DNA of 64,000 nucleotides from Eutypella sp. D-1 (GCA_023313575.1 JAJTTP010000020.1:62001-126000), one strand, 5' to 3'. Positions 27,130 to 37,784 are shown, counted from the first letter of the stretch. The notes: generated by a model from the sequence alone, not told the origin. Numbers and translations are program-made.

Positions 27130-27602
27130 TAAAAAAACGGAAAAGTTATTTAATTAAACTGGAATAAATATTTTATAAATAACTAGTTATTAATAAAAAT
27201 AATTTTAATAATTTTAATAATAAACTTAATAATAAATTTAATAATTTAAATAACTTTAAAAATATAAATTTAAAAGGTTTAAAATAGTTTACATAATAAT
27301 AAAAATAACCCGAATAATAATAATTATTAAAATTAAATTAATAAAGGTTAAAATAACGTTAAATAATTAAAAAAATAAATTATAAAATATTTATAAAAAT
27401 CTTTTTTTTTTAAATTATAAGGTTTAAAATAAATATTTAATAAATACTTATTATTTAATAAATATTTATAAATATATTAAATAATTTACCGGGTATTTAA
27501 AAATAATTTTTTAAAAAAATAAATATTTATTAATTACTTATTAAAAACGCCGTGTAATAATGCGTTACTTACTGGTACCCGTTTTTTAACCTTATTTTAA
27601 CC
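27060..27602. other. AT-rich edge of the RIP block with an (ATA)n microsatellite
   Basis: It holds an uninterrupted AATAATAATAAT run at about 27,100-27,128, then low-complexity AT-rich DNA with no gene. Composition switches to normal within about 50 bases near 27,560-27,600. Confidence 0.6.
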
Positions 27603-28085
27603 GGTGTTAAGCTCGGCATCATCGTAGCCGCTGTCGCATTTGTTAGTTTCCTCATATTGCTAGACACCATGATAATTAGTACGGTAAGCTGTATCCAGAG
27701 ACTTGCCAGGTTCAATGAATAAGCTGACAATACGATCCAGGCTATCCCGGCTATCACCGACGACTTCCATTCACTCGTCGACGTCGGTTGGTATGCCAGT
27801 GCATACCAGTTTGGGAGGTGAGCTTTGTCCTGCCCTCCCCATATACGCAGTGATCAGGCTAGGTGGCTAACTGGACGATACTCAAGTGCGGCACCTCAAC
27901 CGTTGACAGGAAGAAATTACAAGTGTTTCAACACCAAGTGGACTTTTTGGTCTTCTTTGCAGTGTTTGAAATTGGTTCTATTATATGTGGTGCTGCTATC
28001 TCTTCCCCAATGTTTATTGTCGGCCGATTCGTCGCAGGCTTCGGTGCGGCGGATATCAGTAATGGCTCCATCACTATATGTCACG
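27603..28085 (+). pseudogene. Truncated MFS multidrug-type transporter pseudogene
   Basis: The plus strand encodes LGIIVAAVAFVSFLILLDTM, then [20 protein letters not shown], then APQPLTGR and [20 protein letters not shown]. These are TM1, the loop with DVGW, TM2 entry and TM3/4 of the 14-TM DHA2 family of major facilitator drug efflux pumps. Two introns are still readable: 27684-27740 (GTAAGC...GCTGAC...CAG) and 27818-27886 (GTGAGC...GCTAAC...AAG). After splicing, the frame is right until a T run at 27943-27948, where one base is missing. The N-terminus and everything after TM4 are absent. The 5' cut lies at the RIP block boundary. Retained introns point to a duplicated or deleted genomic copy, not retroposition. 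Confidence 0.75.
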
Positions 28086-29131
28086 GCCAGTTGAGCCTCA
28101 CTTAGAATAGGGGTACTATAAAAGGGGGGAATCGGATATAGGCTATGACGTGAGCCGTATCTCCGGGGATCGGCAGGGTATATATAAGGCCAGGGCACCC
28201 CCGTTCTGTAGCTCGAAGATCGCTTTCGCTTTTTATGCCAATCTACGATTTTCCCACATACTATCTTCGATCTATAGACGTGACATTTGAGTCTTTACAA
28301 GGCTAGTCAAGATGGTCGAGGGGCCCGAGGCATCACGTGTCGTTGTCAAGTTGAGTGTGTTATCAAGTGGTTGCCTCGGCAGCGGCAAAGAGGGCATCGA
28401 GTCCCAGAGGGGTCCAAACAGGAGACGGTCACGGAAATCTACGAAAAATTTTCCATGAGTATGTATATATAATAGACTCTGATGATGGAATGGACGGTAT
28501 CTTGTATATTGTAGATTACATACTGTGTACGAGGCATTGTATAATCTATTGTACGGTATGACAGCATACAGATGGGGTCCAACCTGCCCTGTAAATGTAA
28601 ATTGCCCGCTAAAGATTGACTCCGGTCACTTAGCTTCTGGCCTTGAGCACCTAACACCCTGTTACAGATGTCGACCGCGTAGTGACCGAGTAGGTAGTTA
28701 GTGAGATACCATACTGCCTGATAATCTTTTGGGCGGGGCGAAAGCGTCAGTTGATGAGACTGGTAGTACATGAGCTGCCTCCTTGCTGCCTTGTCGGGTG
28801 ATCTGTGGTGGAATCGGAGTGACCAGTTGCTCTACCATGTACGCTTGCTTACAGGAGGCACCGCCATCAGTAACGGGACACGGTATGCACTCGTTTGTGC
28901 GTTCCCGGCTCCTAGCCCAGGAGCCCGCAGCAGCGAAAGAGATGAAGATCATGCTGTGCAAATCCAGCTAGTACCTGGAGGTCGAGCCCGTTTTCCAGAT
29001 GTCTCTGCGTGGCGAAATACCATCTGCTTGATGGACCCGGGAGGGTTTACTGATGGAAGTGCGACACATTTCTGACGACGTAGCCTTTTGCACGAAGGGC
29101 ACATCCTTCGCAGATCGTCGATTTAGGATTG
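28086..29131. other. Non-coding stretch downstream of spt8
   Basis: About 1 kb of normal-GC DNA with only short frames on both strands (28287-28472, 28439-28771, 28698-29075). None shows a conserved domain I trust. It separates the MFS remnant from the 3' end of spt8. Confidence 0.5.
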
Positions 29132-31231
29132 TCACGGGGAGACGTTGATTTCATATCCGATCATGACCTCGGTGCTGGTGCCCTCCCATCCACGATTACC
29201 AGCGGCCGAGAGCATGTAGCGGCTAGACGCGTCGATATACAAGCTTGAGATGACGCCCGCTCTAGGGGGGCCAGGAATGATCAAGAAGGGGGGCGCCGAG
29301 TGCTTGGTCGGTTGATCGGAATGTAGATCGTAGAGCCTCAGGATGTCATGCGAAGCGCAAACGAGATGCCGGCCGTTGACCATGGGACGCACGCAGCTCA
29401 CGGGGCCACTGCCGTTGGGGAATTTGAATATGCGCTCGGGTTGCCAGCCCACGCGCCCACCACGCGCCTTGTGTACGCTGAACTCCTCCACCGTTCCATT
29501 GCGTCTTCCTGCGTAAATCCAATTTCCGTCCGGGCTCCAGCACGCCCCCATACACCAGGGCGGCACGCCGGGCCGGTTCCCAATGCGGGCGATTGGGTTA
29601 GGCACTCGGCGATCCCAGATCCGCAGATTTCCATCAATCGACGCCGACATGAAGGTGTTGTCCGAGGTCTGCGACATGTCGTGGTGTGTTGGCAGCGGGG
29701 CTGCAAAGATTGCTGACGGCGAGTCTGGTGCCGGGACTTGCGATGGCTCGGTCGCGGATTGCGTGTGCTCCGCGGTCTGTGTTGTGAATGTGCTTTCTCC
29801 CCCAGATGGCATCGACAAGTCAGGCAGTGGGGGCAACGCTGCGTGATCGTTGGTCTGGTCGTTCTCGCTACCGACGCCATCGAAAAGGGGCGCGTCCAGG
29901 GTAGTCGGGTCCTGTGGCGGCTGAACGGGAGGCGCCTGGCCTCCATCGGTGGTGTCAAAGGAGGGGGCAGACATGTCGAAATTGGTCATGTTGACATCTC
30001 CGCCCTCTTGGGCTGACTCTTGCATCATGGCGCGGGAGAACTCATTGTCGTCGTCTCCGAAGCCGCCCATGCCATCGTTATCACCGAAGAGGTCCGAACC
30101 AGCCGTTGGGCTTCCACCAAAGAGACTATCGTGGGATGGGCTGCCCTGGGTGTCCCCCACGCCGTCGACCCCGTTGGGTCCCTGGCTAGACGTGCCGTTT
30201 AACGCGGACCCATTGATTGCCACTTTCGAATCGGCGCCGAAGACATCATTTCCGAAATCAAAGTCGGTCTCTGGTTCGATCTTGCCGAAAAATGTGTCCG
30301 AAGGATCTGCCTCCTCGGCCGCTTCCGGAGGTATGGGGGCGCCGCCCATGGGGCGAATCTCGATGGCGGAAATCTGGCTGGTGATACCGTCGAATTGCCT
30401 CGTCACAGCGCCGGTGTTCAGGTCCCAGTCAAATATGTTTTTATCCCAACTCCCACTCAGGACACTCTTCTCATCGGCAGCGAGGGTTAACACGCTGACG
30501 GCGTTGGCATGCTTCTGTAGACAGGTGATGCGTTTCCCCTCGTCGTGCCTCACGCTTTGCAGGTTTATGCCGCCACTCTCAAGGCCGGAGAGGAGCCATA
30601 AGGCCTGCGAGTGAACGGCCAGACTGTAGACGGGACTCAGCACGAGATCCTCAACACGGGCGCCGGCGGACTGGGGTTCGGCATTCTCCCAGTACGACAT
30701 CAAAACGCCAGCCTTGACGACTGAGTCGACGAATGGGTGCCTCTGGGCGACGGTTAGGAGTTGCTTGCCATTGATGGTGCCGGGCCCGTCGTACTTGCGG
30801 ATGTAGCCATCGGATCCGCCCGTCATCCAGTAGCGGAGGTCGGGCGTGATGGCCATGGCGTTTATGCTAGTAGCCATCGGCGCGGCCATGGTGGGGACAA
30901 TGTCATATGTCTTGGCGCTGAGGTACTCCGGGCGTATGGTGGGTGCCCATCTGGGAGTCGCGGAGGGGCCGGGAGTGGCCGATGTCCGGGTGACGACGGG
31001 ATTGGATGCTAGACCATTGGGTTGCGACTGACCTTGAGCATCCTCATCCTCGTCATGCTGATCCTGATCGTCGTCATCTTCATCGTCGTTGTCATTTTCA
31101 TTGTCATTCTCATTCTCGTCGTTATCATCCTCGTGGTCCTGGTTTTCGTCCTCGGGCTCGGCGTCTTGCATCAGCTCATCCTCATGCTCGTTGTCCGAAC
31201 TCGCATTAGAGTCCCGGTCAAAGTCGTCCAT
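29132..31231 (-). CDS. spt8: SAGA complex subunit Spt8 (WD40)
   Basis: Single-exon gene, 699 aa. Spt8 is a WD40 subunit of the SAGA transcription coactivator in the nucleus; in yeast it helps deliver TBP to promoters. The N-terminal 60 residues are almost wholly acidic (runs of E, D and N). The diagnostic block starts near residue 111 with YDIVPTMAAPMATSINAMAI, followed by TGGSDGYIRKYD, GKQLLTVAQRHPFVDSV, LMSYWEN and SGSWDKNIFDWD. A disordered linker rich in G, D, P and T (about residues 300-515) splits the propeller. WD repeats resume with SASIDGNLRIWDRR, then GACWSPDGNWIYAGRRNGTVEEF, to the end. Length and architecture fit fungal Spt8. The start is a real ATG with open frame to TGA. Several antisense frames across it are shadows. 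No mutation is evident. Confidence 0.93.
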   Translation of the reverse strand: MDDFDRDSNASSDNEHEDELMQDAEPEDENQDHEDDNDENENDNENDNDDEDDDDQDQHDEDEDAQGQSQPNGLASNPVVTRTSATPGPSATPRWAPTIRPEYLSAKTYDIVPTMAAPMATSINAMAITPDLRYWMTGGSDGYIRKYDGPGTINGKQLLTVAQRHPFVDSVVKAGVLMSYWENAEPQSAGARVEDLVLSPVYSLAVHSQALWLLSGLESGGINLQSVRHDEGKRITCLQKHANAVSVLTLAADEKSVLSGSWDKNIFDWDLNTGAVTRQFDGITSQISAIEIRPMGGAPIPPEAAEEADPSDTFFGKIEPETDFDFGNDVFGADSKVAINGSALNGTSSQGPNGVDGVGDTQGSPSHDSLFGGSPTAGSDLFGDNDGMGGFGDDDNEFSRAMMQESAQEGGDVNMTNFDMSAPSFDTTDGGQAPPVQPPQDPTTLDAPLFDGVGSENDQTNDHAALPPLPDLSMPSGGESTFTTQTAEHTQSATEPSQVPAPDSPSAIFAAPLPTHHDMSQTSDNTFMSASIDGNLRIWDRRVPNPIARIGNRPGVPPWCMGACWSPDGNWIYAGRRNGTVEEFSVHKARGGRVGWQPERIFKFPNGSGPVSCVRPMVNGRHLVCASHDILRLYDLHSDQPTKHSAPPFLIIPGPPRAGVISSLYIDASSRYMLSAAGNRGWEGTSTEVMIGYEINVSP

Positions 31232-32620
31232 GGTCTGAGATTCTCAGCAGCCAAGCGAATACGTGGGCAGGGACCCCGCCCGGGAAGCAATATCCAAAGC
31301 TCGGTGTGTCGTGGCGAATTGAGAGCGAAGCGTTATGCTGGATACACTGACGGACTGAGTGGGAGAGTGGGTCGCAGCAGTCTTAAAGCACCTAATCCTT
31401 GCCAGTAGCAGGAAGTATGCGCGTATGGAAACGACTAAGGCTTAAGCAGAAAGCAGATGCAATAACAAGACGGGATGGGTGGTATAAAGTCCAGCGAAGT
31501 TGTGGGATTAGTCTACAAGGGATTACAGTATCGTACACGAAGTATGAAAAGAAGAGAGAAAGTCAATCAAGGTATAGACAGAAACGAGACGGAACCAAAA
31601 TTAGGATAAGAGGCACTGGATTAGGATTAAAGTTGGCAAGAAGCGATGCTTGGCAAAAGAGACGCGCATTTGTGGTTGTGTCGATGAAGCTGACTGATCA
31701 AGGACTTACTCTAATTACTTTGGTTGCGAGAATGCAGGTACCTAGGTAGGCAGGCTGGCTGGCAGGGTAGACAAGTCCCGAGGTCGAGTTAAGTTAGAGT
31801 TGAATTGGCACAGCTGGCAAACCGAAGATATGTGGCTGCCACCTGGCCAGCTGCAATGTGGAGTCAGTTCCCTGAAAGATGCATTAATATACCTACTTGC
31901 ATCATGCACTAGTTAATTGCAGCTAACGAGCTATTGGTAACTGGATACATGCATTCCAGCTCTTACTATACACAATGATTAGGTAATTGAGCAAGTTCAT
32001 GTCGGCGCTAGGTGTTATCTCCAAGTATGTATCTTCAAGGCCCTTTTAAGTTCAGCTAAGGGAAACGCCAGATGATGCCGAGACGAAGTCAAAGGTTGGG
32101 GAAATACAAATCCAACCAGCCAGGTACTTAGGTATAGTCTCAGGTATAGTAGGAACATCAACTCCCCAATTTACCTACCTACCTGTAGGTAGCACCGTAG
32201 GTGAGGGCTTGTTTGCTATAGATGCCAGGTATATCCCGAAAAGAGCTTTAGTCTCGTTATACAGGGTAAGTATATACCTTCCTTAAACGACTGCGGGAGG
32301 TTGCAGCCAAGCTACGCAACGCCAAGGTATTGCCTAGAGTAGTAGCCCATGAGCATCACTGCACCGCTGTAGGAAGAACGTCACTTCTTCATTGCCGAAT
32401 CATGTCTTGTTGTCGTCTCATTGGAGTCTAGATGCAATCACTATGAATAGGAAAGACTTAGGAAATGCCAAGGAAGGCTCAGAACAGGCTCAGAACAGGC
32501 TTTAACAGAAAAGAGAAACACCGTCGCGCCCTAGTGGGTATCAAGGAGATCGAAAAAGACAAACTATGGTAGGCCTTTATTGCTACCGAATACGAATTCT
32601 AATAGGAACCACCTGGCCCA
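31232..32620. other. Intergenic region upstream of spt8
   Basis: It holds the spt8 promoter and leader and the 3' flank of the acyltransferase gene, which is on the same strand. It contains CCTAGG/TACCTACC palindromic repeats (31,738-31,750 and about 32,170-32,205). The plus-strand frame at 31399-31749 has no recognisable domain and a composition unlike the neighbouring proteins, so I do not call it. Confidence 0.5.
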
Positions 32621-34069
32621 TCATGCCATAAACCGCGGGCTGTCCCTCGCCGGCGAGGGTGGAGGAGACATGCATTGCTTCTCGAACCACTTCGCGAAGT
32701 TGGTCGAGGGGATATCCACAGCCCTCCAGAAGATATCCGATGCCCAGACCACGATGGGAAAGTATATGGCGGACGCCACCGTGAAGCTGATGCCGTACCG
32801 CAGATCCGTGTCGTAGCCGATGGTCCCCCAACAAGCGGCGGTCAGCCACGTGCCGATCGTGCGATTGCCGAGGCCGTGCACAAGATACAGCGCGAAGCTG
32901 ATCCGGCCGAGATACCGCGCGATCCGTGTGAGGAATACCGCCTGGACGCTCGGCAAGAATGCCATAGGTCCCACAATGAGAATAGAGCCGATGGCGAGCC
33001 AGAAGCGACGGCGGTAAGCCGTGTAAGGCCAGACATTCTTGGACCACATGTAGAGGGGCGTCTTGTGGTTGCCGTCACGAGGGTATCCGGCGAAGAACAT
33101 GCCGAGCACCAGCAAGACGCACAGCGCAACGTTGATCAGACGCCTCTTGGATGGCTCTTGCGGTTTCCGGGGGTAAAGTACTTGTAGTTCCGCGATCATC
33201 ATCCCCGCGATGAAGAGGGACACGTCCCAGCGCCTGTGCATGAAACCATGGACCACCAGGAAGCCCTCGACCGCAAGACGCACGATGGTGCGGGTTCGTG
33301 CCAGACCAACCACCAACAAGAACACGACCATGGAGCCACGGAACTCAACGGCGATAGACCAGAGCTGTGGATTGTAGAAACCCGCGTAGTCTGCATCCCA
33401 ATTCCATGGGTTGGACTCCATATCCAGGAAGTCGAGGTAGGCCTGCAGACCATGTTCAAAGCTCTTGCCGTCCACCTTGCTTGGGATACTGACGAGACCT
33501 AGGTCGGCGCAGACGTACGCCATAAGACTGGACACGAACGCCGGCAGGAAGAGCCGAATCGCGCGGCGGAACGTGATCGACGAGAGGCTGGCCAGCAGCT
33601 CAGGGTACTCGTGACGGTGCATGCGCTGGATGAAGCGGTGCGAAAGCACGAAGCCCGAGACGACGAAGAAGACGGCTACCATGGCCGCTCCGGAGTAGAC
33701 GAGCCGGATAAACGGCAGGAGCCACAAAGAGGTCCGACCTTGGTAACCCCATCCGGAATTAACCGAGGGATAATGAACGTGGGACCAATGTAGACAAAAA
33801 ACGATAAGGGAAGCCACGCCCCGAACCCCGTCGAGGTATTCCGTCTTGGAAGCGGAAGAGGCGGTCTTCTCTGACGACGTGGAGGCGCCGTTCACCGCCG
33901 ACTGTCTCTGTAGAAAGCTGGGGCGCACGAATGCGAGACATTGAGCAGCTACGGCCCGGAGTGACTGAGGCTTCCAGATCGGCCGTCTCCATCGCGATGA
34001 GGGCGAAGGGGAGGGCGACGAGGGCAGGAGTGCCTCTCGGGCGTCCTCGCTTGACCTGGCTAAGCGCAT
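32621..34069 (-). CDS. Acyltransferase 3 family membrane protein (OafA/YrhL-like)
   Basis: Single exon, 482 aa. Family members are multi-pass membrane proteins that transfer acyl groups, often acetyl, to sugars or small molecules in the secretory pathway or at the membrane. Residues 1-75 are a Ser/Arg-rich cytosolic tail. The family start motif YLDGVRGVASLIVFCLHW is at 78-95 (catalytic-type His at 94), followed by FFVVSGFVLSHRFIQR (134-149), the FRRAIRLFLPAF segment, NPQLWSIAVEFRGSMVVFLL, and about ten hydrophobic segments through LGRISFALYLVHG near the C-terminus. The ATG is followed by an uninterrupted frame. The substrate cannot be told from sequence. It lies upstream of, and opposite to, the Stealth gene, with 1.7 kb between their starts. 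Confidence 0.85.
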   Translation of the reverse strand: MRLARSSEDAREALLPSSPSPSPSSRWRRPIWKPQSLRAVAAQCLAFVRPSFLQRQSAVNGASTSSEKTASSASKTEYLDGVRGVASLIVFCLHWSHVHYPSVNSGWGYQGRTSLWLLPFIRLVYSGAAMVAVFFVVSGFVLSHRFIQRMHRHEYPELLASLSSITFRRAIRLFLPAFVSSLMAYVCADLGLVSIPSKVDGKSFEHGLQAYLDFLDMESNPWNWDADYAGFYNPQLWSIAVEFRGSMVVFLLVVGLARTRTIVRLAVEGFLVVHGFMHRRWDVSLFIAGMMIAELQVLYPRKPQEPSKRRLINVALCVLLVLGMFFAGYPRDGNHKTPLYMWSKNVWPYTAYRRRFWLAIGSILIVGPMAFLPSVQAVFLTRIARYLGRISFALYLVHGLGNRTIGTWLTAACWGTIGYDTDLRYGISFTVASAIYFPIVVWASDIFWRAVDIPSTNFAKWFEKQCMSPPPSPARDSPRFMA

Positions 34070-35735
34070 GGCTTCTTACCCGGCTAGAGATCTGGACGCG
34101 GGCGAGTAAGGTAACGAAAAAGAATGAAGATAAGGAGGACAGTAAAGCCCGTCCATGAAACGAATGGCGTTTTCACGTACTATTTTCGCTCTTCGGAAGG
34201 AAGATGGGAGAACTAGACAGGCGAACGGTAGTGACCGAGGCCGCTACACTCACCACATCCGGCAAGGAAAAACAGAATAGTAGCAAAAAGCCTTTCAGTC
34301 CCAGGTGCCAGGACGGCGGGCTTGGCATCTATGGAGATAATATTGGGATGCGCGTTGGCTGTCAAGTACCTTGTTCATATGATGGTATGGGGACCCGGGG
34401 GGACTGTTCTGCAGAGGGCCAACGACAAGACTGTACCGCCATAATCGGCGAGCATGAGCCAAGCGTGATAGAAGAGCCAGCTAGTAAAATTTCACAATTT
34501 CATGCCCGCTGAGGAGAGCCGTAACCCCAACGATGCCCACCGACCAACTATGGACTAATTCTTACTAAGACCTGGGTAATTCGATGGGACGCTGCCATGG
34601 TGTTGTATCAGATTGCGGTGCCGAGGAGCCTAGCGCTTTTCTCAATGTCAAAAACCGGGCAGGATCGTCTGTGAAGGCCGATCGGGATGCCCGCTCCCGT
34701 TTGATAAGTGGTGGATGAAGTGGATAGTGACAGCTGGAAAGGCACAGACTCCGATATGGTGCCAGAGGGCCAAATCTTCCGGGTCGACTGGTCGAGCCTC
34801 GAGTCTCATCTCGCACGATTATAACCAACACAACGTAGGGGGTTCTATTTTTCCATCCATAGCCGTCTCTCGTCTCGGCAGAGCGAGTGAACGATGTAAC
34901 ATAATTCTTTTCTGGTCAGGGTCGTCATTATCATTTCACCACGATACAGGCCGGGATATTAACAAGATAGCCGGAGTCTAAACAACGATAAACAGGGGCG
35001 GTTTCTTGGCGCCGAGATCTGCCAAGCCCCAGATAACCGGTAGGAGGTCGGAGCCCGGCGCTTGATTGGAGCGCCGCATGCCGGCACTATACAGATCCCC
35101 TGCATAAATACTATAACTGGCAAGTCTAGGCCCGCAACACTCCACGTATTAGGTTGCGATCTGCAGCAGAGTATAAGATTGGCATAAAAGCTTGTCGTTT
35201 AGCCGACAGGGGCAGGCACGCTGGTGTCGTCGACGGCAGGGGATGCACGCTGCGCTGCACGGCCCCGGAAGTGGTAGTTGATCGTGTGCTTTTGAAGTTT
35301 TTGCCTCAATATGTCATCAAATTCTTCCCCTCTAGGCAGGTGAAGAAAGCAGGCGTCAATGACTACCGTTATTACGCCATGTCTAAAAGCAACATTCCGA
35401 GTGTCCTACAGTGCTACAGAAAAATACGACGTAGATAGCATCGTCACTCGACATCGTCACACACTGAACTGCCGAAACCGTTCTCGAAGACTGCCGTAAC
35501 CCCTCCGGATCAAGCAAGAAGTCGCATGACTTGTCACGTTCGAGTTCATCCATACCTCAGGACCCTGTCGACTCTCGAAATCTTCACGTACGGATCAGAG
35601 GGCTGACCAGATTCGGTGCGGCGTATCAGTCGCCGCCTCTCGGCTGGCCTTCTATTAAGTGAGTTCGACCTCGCAGCGTCGTCGGTTTGGCTCGTCTTTC
35701 CTACCCATTCGGCCTTTCTCTTTTGTTGGGGCAAA
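34070..35735. other. Intergenic region between divergent acyltransferase and Stealth genes
   Basis: About 1.7 kb serving both 5' ends. Only short unsupported frames are present. The frame that continues into the Stealth gene is open upstream to 35616 but has no ATG before 35736. No repeats of note. Confidence 0.5.
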
Positions 35736-37784
35736 ATGCTGGTGTCTCCGAGAAGGTTGCGGGGCTTCCCGTTCAAGGACGATCCTTTCGAGCAAAGGCC
35801 GCTCGTCTCTCGTCCGGTGCGGAAGGCCGTCTGTCTGCTTTGCCTGCTCTCTGGAGGATTCATGTTGTTCTCCAGACGATTCGAAACCGCTCCCCTGGCG
35901 AGCGACACTTATCAAAGTTACAAGGTGCATCTGCGGCTTCCATCCAACCCCGATGGGAGCGCACCGTCACAATGGGTGGGAGGAGGCTCGGTCGTAGTTC
36001 CGTCCCCGGGCCCACCGGACGGAGATCTGCTGGAATACCACAGACATAATCCAGAGACACTTTACGGCGACACCCTACCCGATGTAATACGGATACCATT
36101 TACGGAAGCCGTCCAGGACGTCACGCTGGATGGATGGGAGGACATGTGGTTCTCGGAAGCTCACTTCGATGCCGGGCGGTGGGGTCCGCTCGAGGCTCCC
36201 AAGATCGACTTCGTCTATAACTGGGTTAACGGATCAGAGGAGGCGTTTAAGGAGATACGCCACAAGTACGAGCTGAAGTCGCCCCTCAACGACAAGGAGG
36301 GGAAATGGATATCGCAGCACAGCACCAACCGCTACCGGGACTGGGGCGAGCTGCGGTACTCGCTCCGAAGCCTGGACCAGTACGCCGCCGACTTCATCAA
36401 CAAAATACAAATCTTGGTCAATTCGGTGAAGAGCAATCAGGAAGGGGTTGTCAAGCTACGGCCACAACGCCCAACCTGGCTGCGGGAGGATGAGGAGACG
36501 GAGGCCAACGTGCAGGTGCTGAGTCAGGAGTCGTTCTTCCGCGAGGAGGAGCAAAGTTGCCTGCCGACATTCAACTCGCTGGCTATCGAGTCCGAGATTT
36601 ACATGACGCCTTCAACCACGGACCGCCTCGTCGCGCTATCGGACGACATGTTATTGGGGATGCCTCACTCGGCCTCGGACTTCTACTCACCCCTCTTTGG
36701 GTCCGTCATGGCCTTCAAATCGGACCACTACAACGTCAAGAGCTTAGGCACCAAGAAGAGCCTACCCACTTTCGGGGAGAAGCCGTTCGTCTACTACACA
36801 TCTTATCTTCTAAACCACCGATTCGGGTCACGGTCTAGACGCGTACAGGCCCACTTCTCGCATTCGATATCGCGCAGCGTGATGCGCGAGACCATGGAGT
36901 CATTCCCGCGGCCGGCCGCGCAGGGCGCTTGTGAGCGTTTCCGGGGCGAGTCCTCGCACTACCAGATATACCCCTGGTACGCGAGCTTTCACTATACTAT
37001 TGAGCGCTTTAGGGAGGTTCTGCTCTGGTCCTTCGTCATGGCACGGTCTGACCTGAATGGCGACGGATACTTGGACTGGGACGAGCGCCGCGCCATCCTA
37101 GATGCCATCGAACCGGGTTGGAAGCTTCTGTACTCTACGGACGCATCTGAGCCGGCCAAACACGACGAGAACCGCGAGCGCATGTATTACCAGCTACCGC
37201 GGGTGCTTAAACAAGCTGGTCTTGAGCCGCCCAAGGCTAACTTGAACGTCCTATGGACATCCATTGATGGTCCGGAGACTATTCGGAGCATCAAGTGCCA
37301 CGACTTCTTCGTAGACAAGTGCTTTGCCGATTCCTTCGGCTCTCCCATGTCTGACGAAGTCTCAAGAAATCCCGACTTCGAGGCGTCGAACGTCATGTCC
37401 CGTCTCGCGTCTCAGCACACCGAATGCGGCGACTGTCTAATCAAGTTTGCCCTGTCCGCAGCCCCGCGCGGCTTGGAGCCTCTTCTACCGCCCAAGTCGA
37501 GACCGCGGGAGAGAGAGATGGTGATCAAGGCTCTTAAGAAGTATCAGCACACCGTCGTCGATACGGACGCGATGAAGTTTGTCATGGTCAAGGATGCGGA
37601 GCAGGCCCAGTGGGAGCTTCTTGACCGTACGGTCAAGCAGGGCAAGGCGTATGGGCAATACTGCCTAAATGACGATGTAATGACTGAGGATGAGGAGCAG
37701 GTCAGCAAGGTACAGGATACCATGGAGGCGCTGTTCGAACAGTTGTGGCCTCGGAGAGGAAGGTGGGAGAAAGAGGATATATGA
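35736..37784 (+). CDS. Stealth family sugar-phosphate transferase (type II membrane)
   Basis: 682 aa. Stealth proteins, including human GNPTAB and fungal xylosylphosphotransferase, move a sugar-1-phosphate onto glycans in the secretory pathway. A basic tail and a signal anchor at residues 31-46 (VCLLCLLSGGFMLF) give Golgi type II topology. Conserved region 1 is at about 156 (KIDFVYNWVNGSE). Region 2 starts near 195 (NRYRDWGELRYSLRSLDQY) and includes RLVALSDDMLLG. Region 3 has RRVQAHFSHSISRSVM, and region 4 lies in the C-terminal third. An EF-hand loop DLNGDGYLDWDE is at 439-450. The frame is open from 35616, but that codon is GTG. The first ATG, at 35736 in good context (GCAAAATG), gives the signal anchor and is chosen. 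Same strand as the PGAP4-like gene 1.1 kb downstream. The exact donor and acceptor are unknown. Confidence 0.88.
   Translation: MLVSPRRLRGFPFKDDPFEQRPLVSRPVRKAVCLLCLLSGGFMLFSRRFETAPLASDTYQSYKVHLRLPSNPDGSAPSQWVGGGSVVVPSPGPPDGDLLEYHRHNPETLYGDTLPDVIRIPFTEAVQDVTLDGWEDMWFSEAHFDAGRWGPLEAPKIDFVYNWVNGSEEAFKEIRHKYELKSPLNDKEGKWISQHSTNRYRDWGELRYSLRSLDQYAADFINKIQILVNSVKSNQEGVVKLRPQRPTWLREDEETEANVQVLSQESFFREEEQSCLPTFNSLAIESEIYMTPSTTDRLVALSDDMLLGMPHSASDFYSPLFGSVMAFKSDHYNVKSLGTKKSLPTFGEKPFVYYTSYLLNHRFGSRSRRVQAHFSHSISRSVMRETMESFPRPAAQGACERFRGESSHYQIYPWYASFHYTIERFREVLLWSFVMARSDLNGDGYLDWDERRAILDAIEPGWKLLYSTDASEPAKHDENRERMYYQLPRVLKQAGLEPPKANLNVLWTSIDGPETIRSIKCHDFFVDKCFADSFGSPMSDEVSRNPDFEASNVMSRLASQHTECGDCLIKFALSAAPRGLEPLLPPKSRPREREMVIKALKKYQHTVVDTDAMKFVMVKDAEQAQWELLDRTVKQGKAYGQYCLNDDVMTEDEEQVSKVQDTMEALFEQLWPRRGRWEKEDI

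Noticed and set aside
28783..28971. Plus-strand frame with VICGGIGVTS, resembling an NAD-binding motif of ferric-reductase-like enzymes
   Set aside because: Only about ten residues match, the surroundings do not, and the frame is short. Not enough for a pseudogene call.
29348..31408. Several long antisense frames across spt8, including 221- and 128-codon frames
   Set aside because: They mirror the spt8 coding bias; the hydrophobic Val/Ile/Leu frame at 31022-31408 is simply the complement of the acidic Asp/Glu-rich stretch.
31399..31749. 116-codon plus-strand frame upstream of spt8
   Set aside because: Arg/Lys-rich without a domain, within a promoter region full of repeats. Likely chance.
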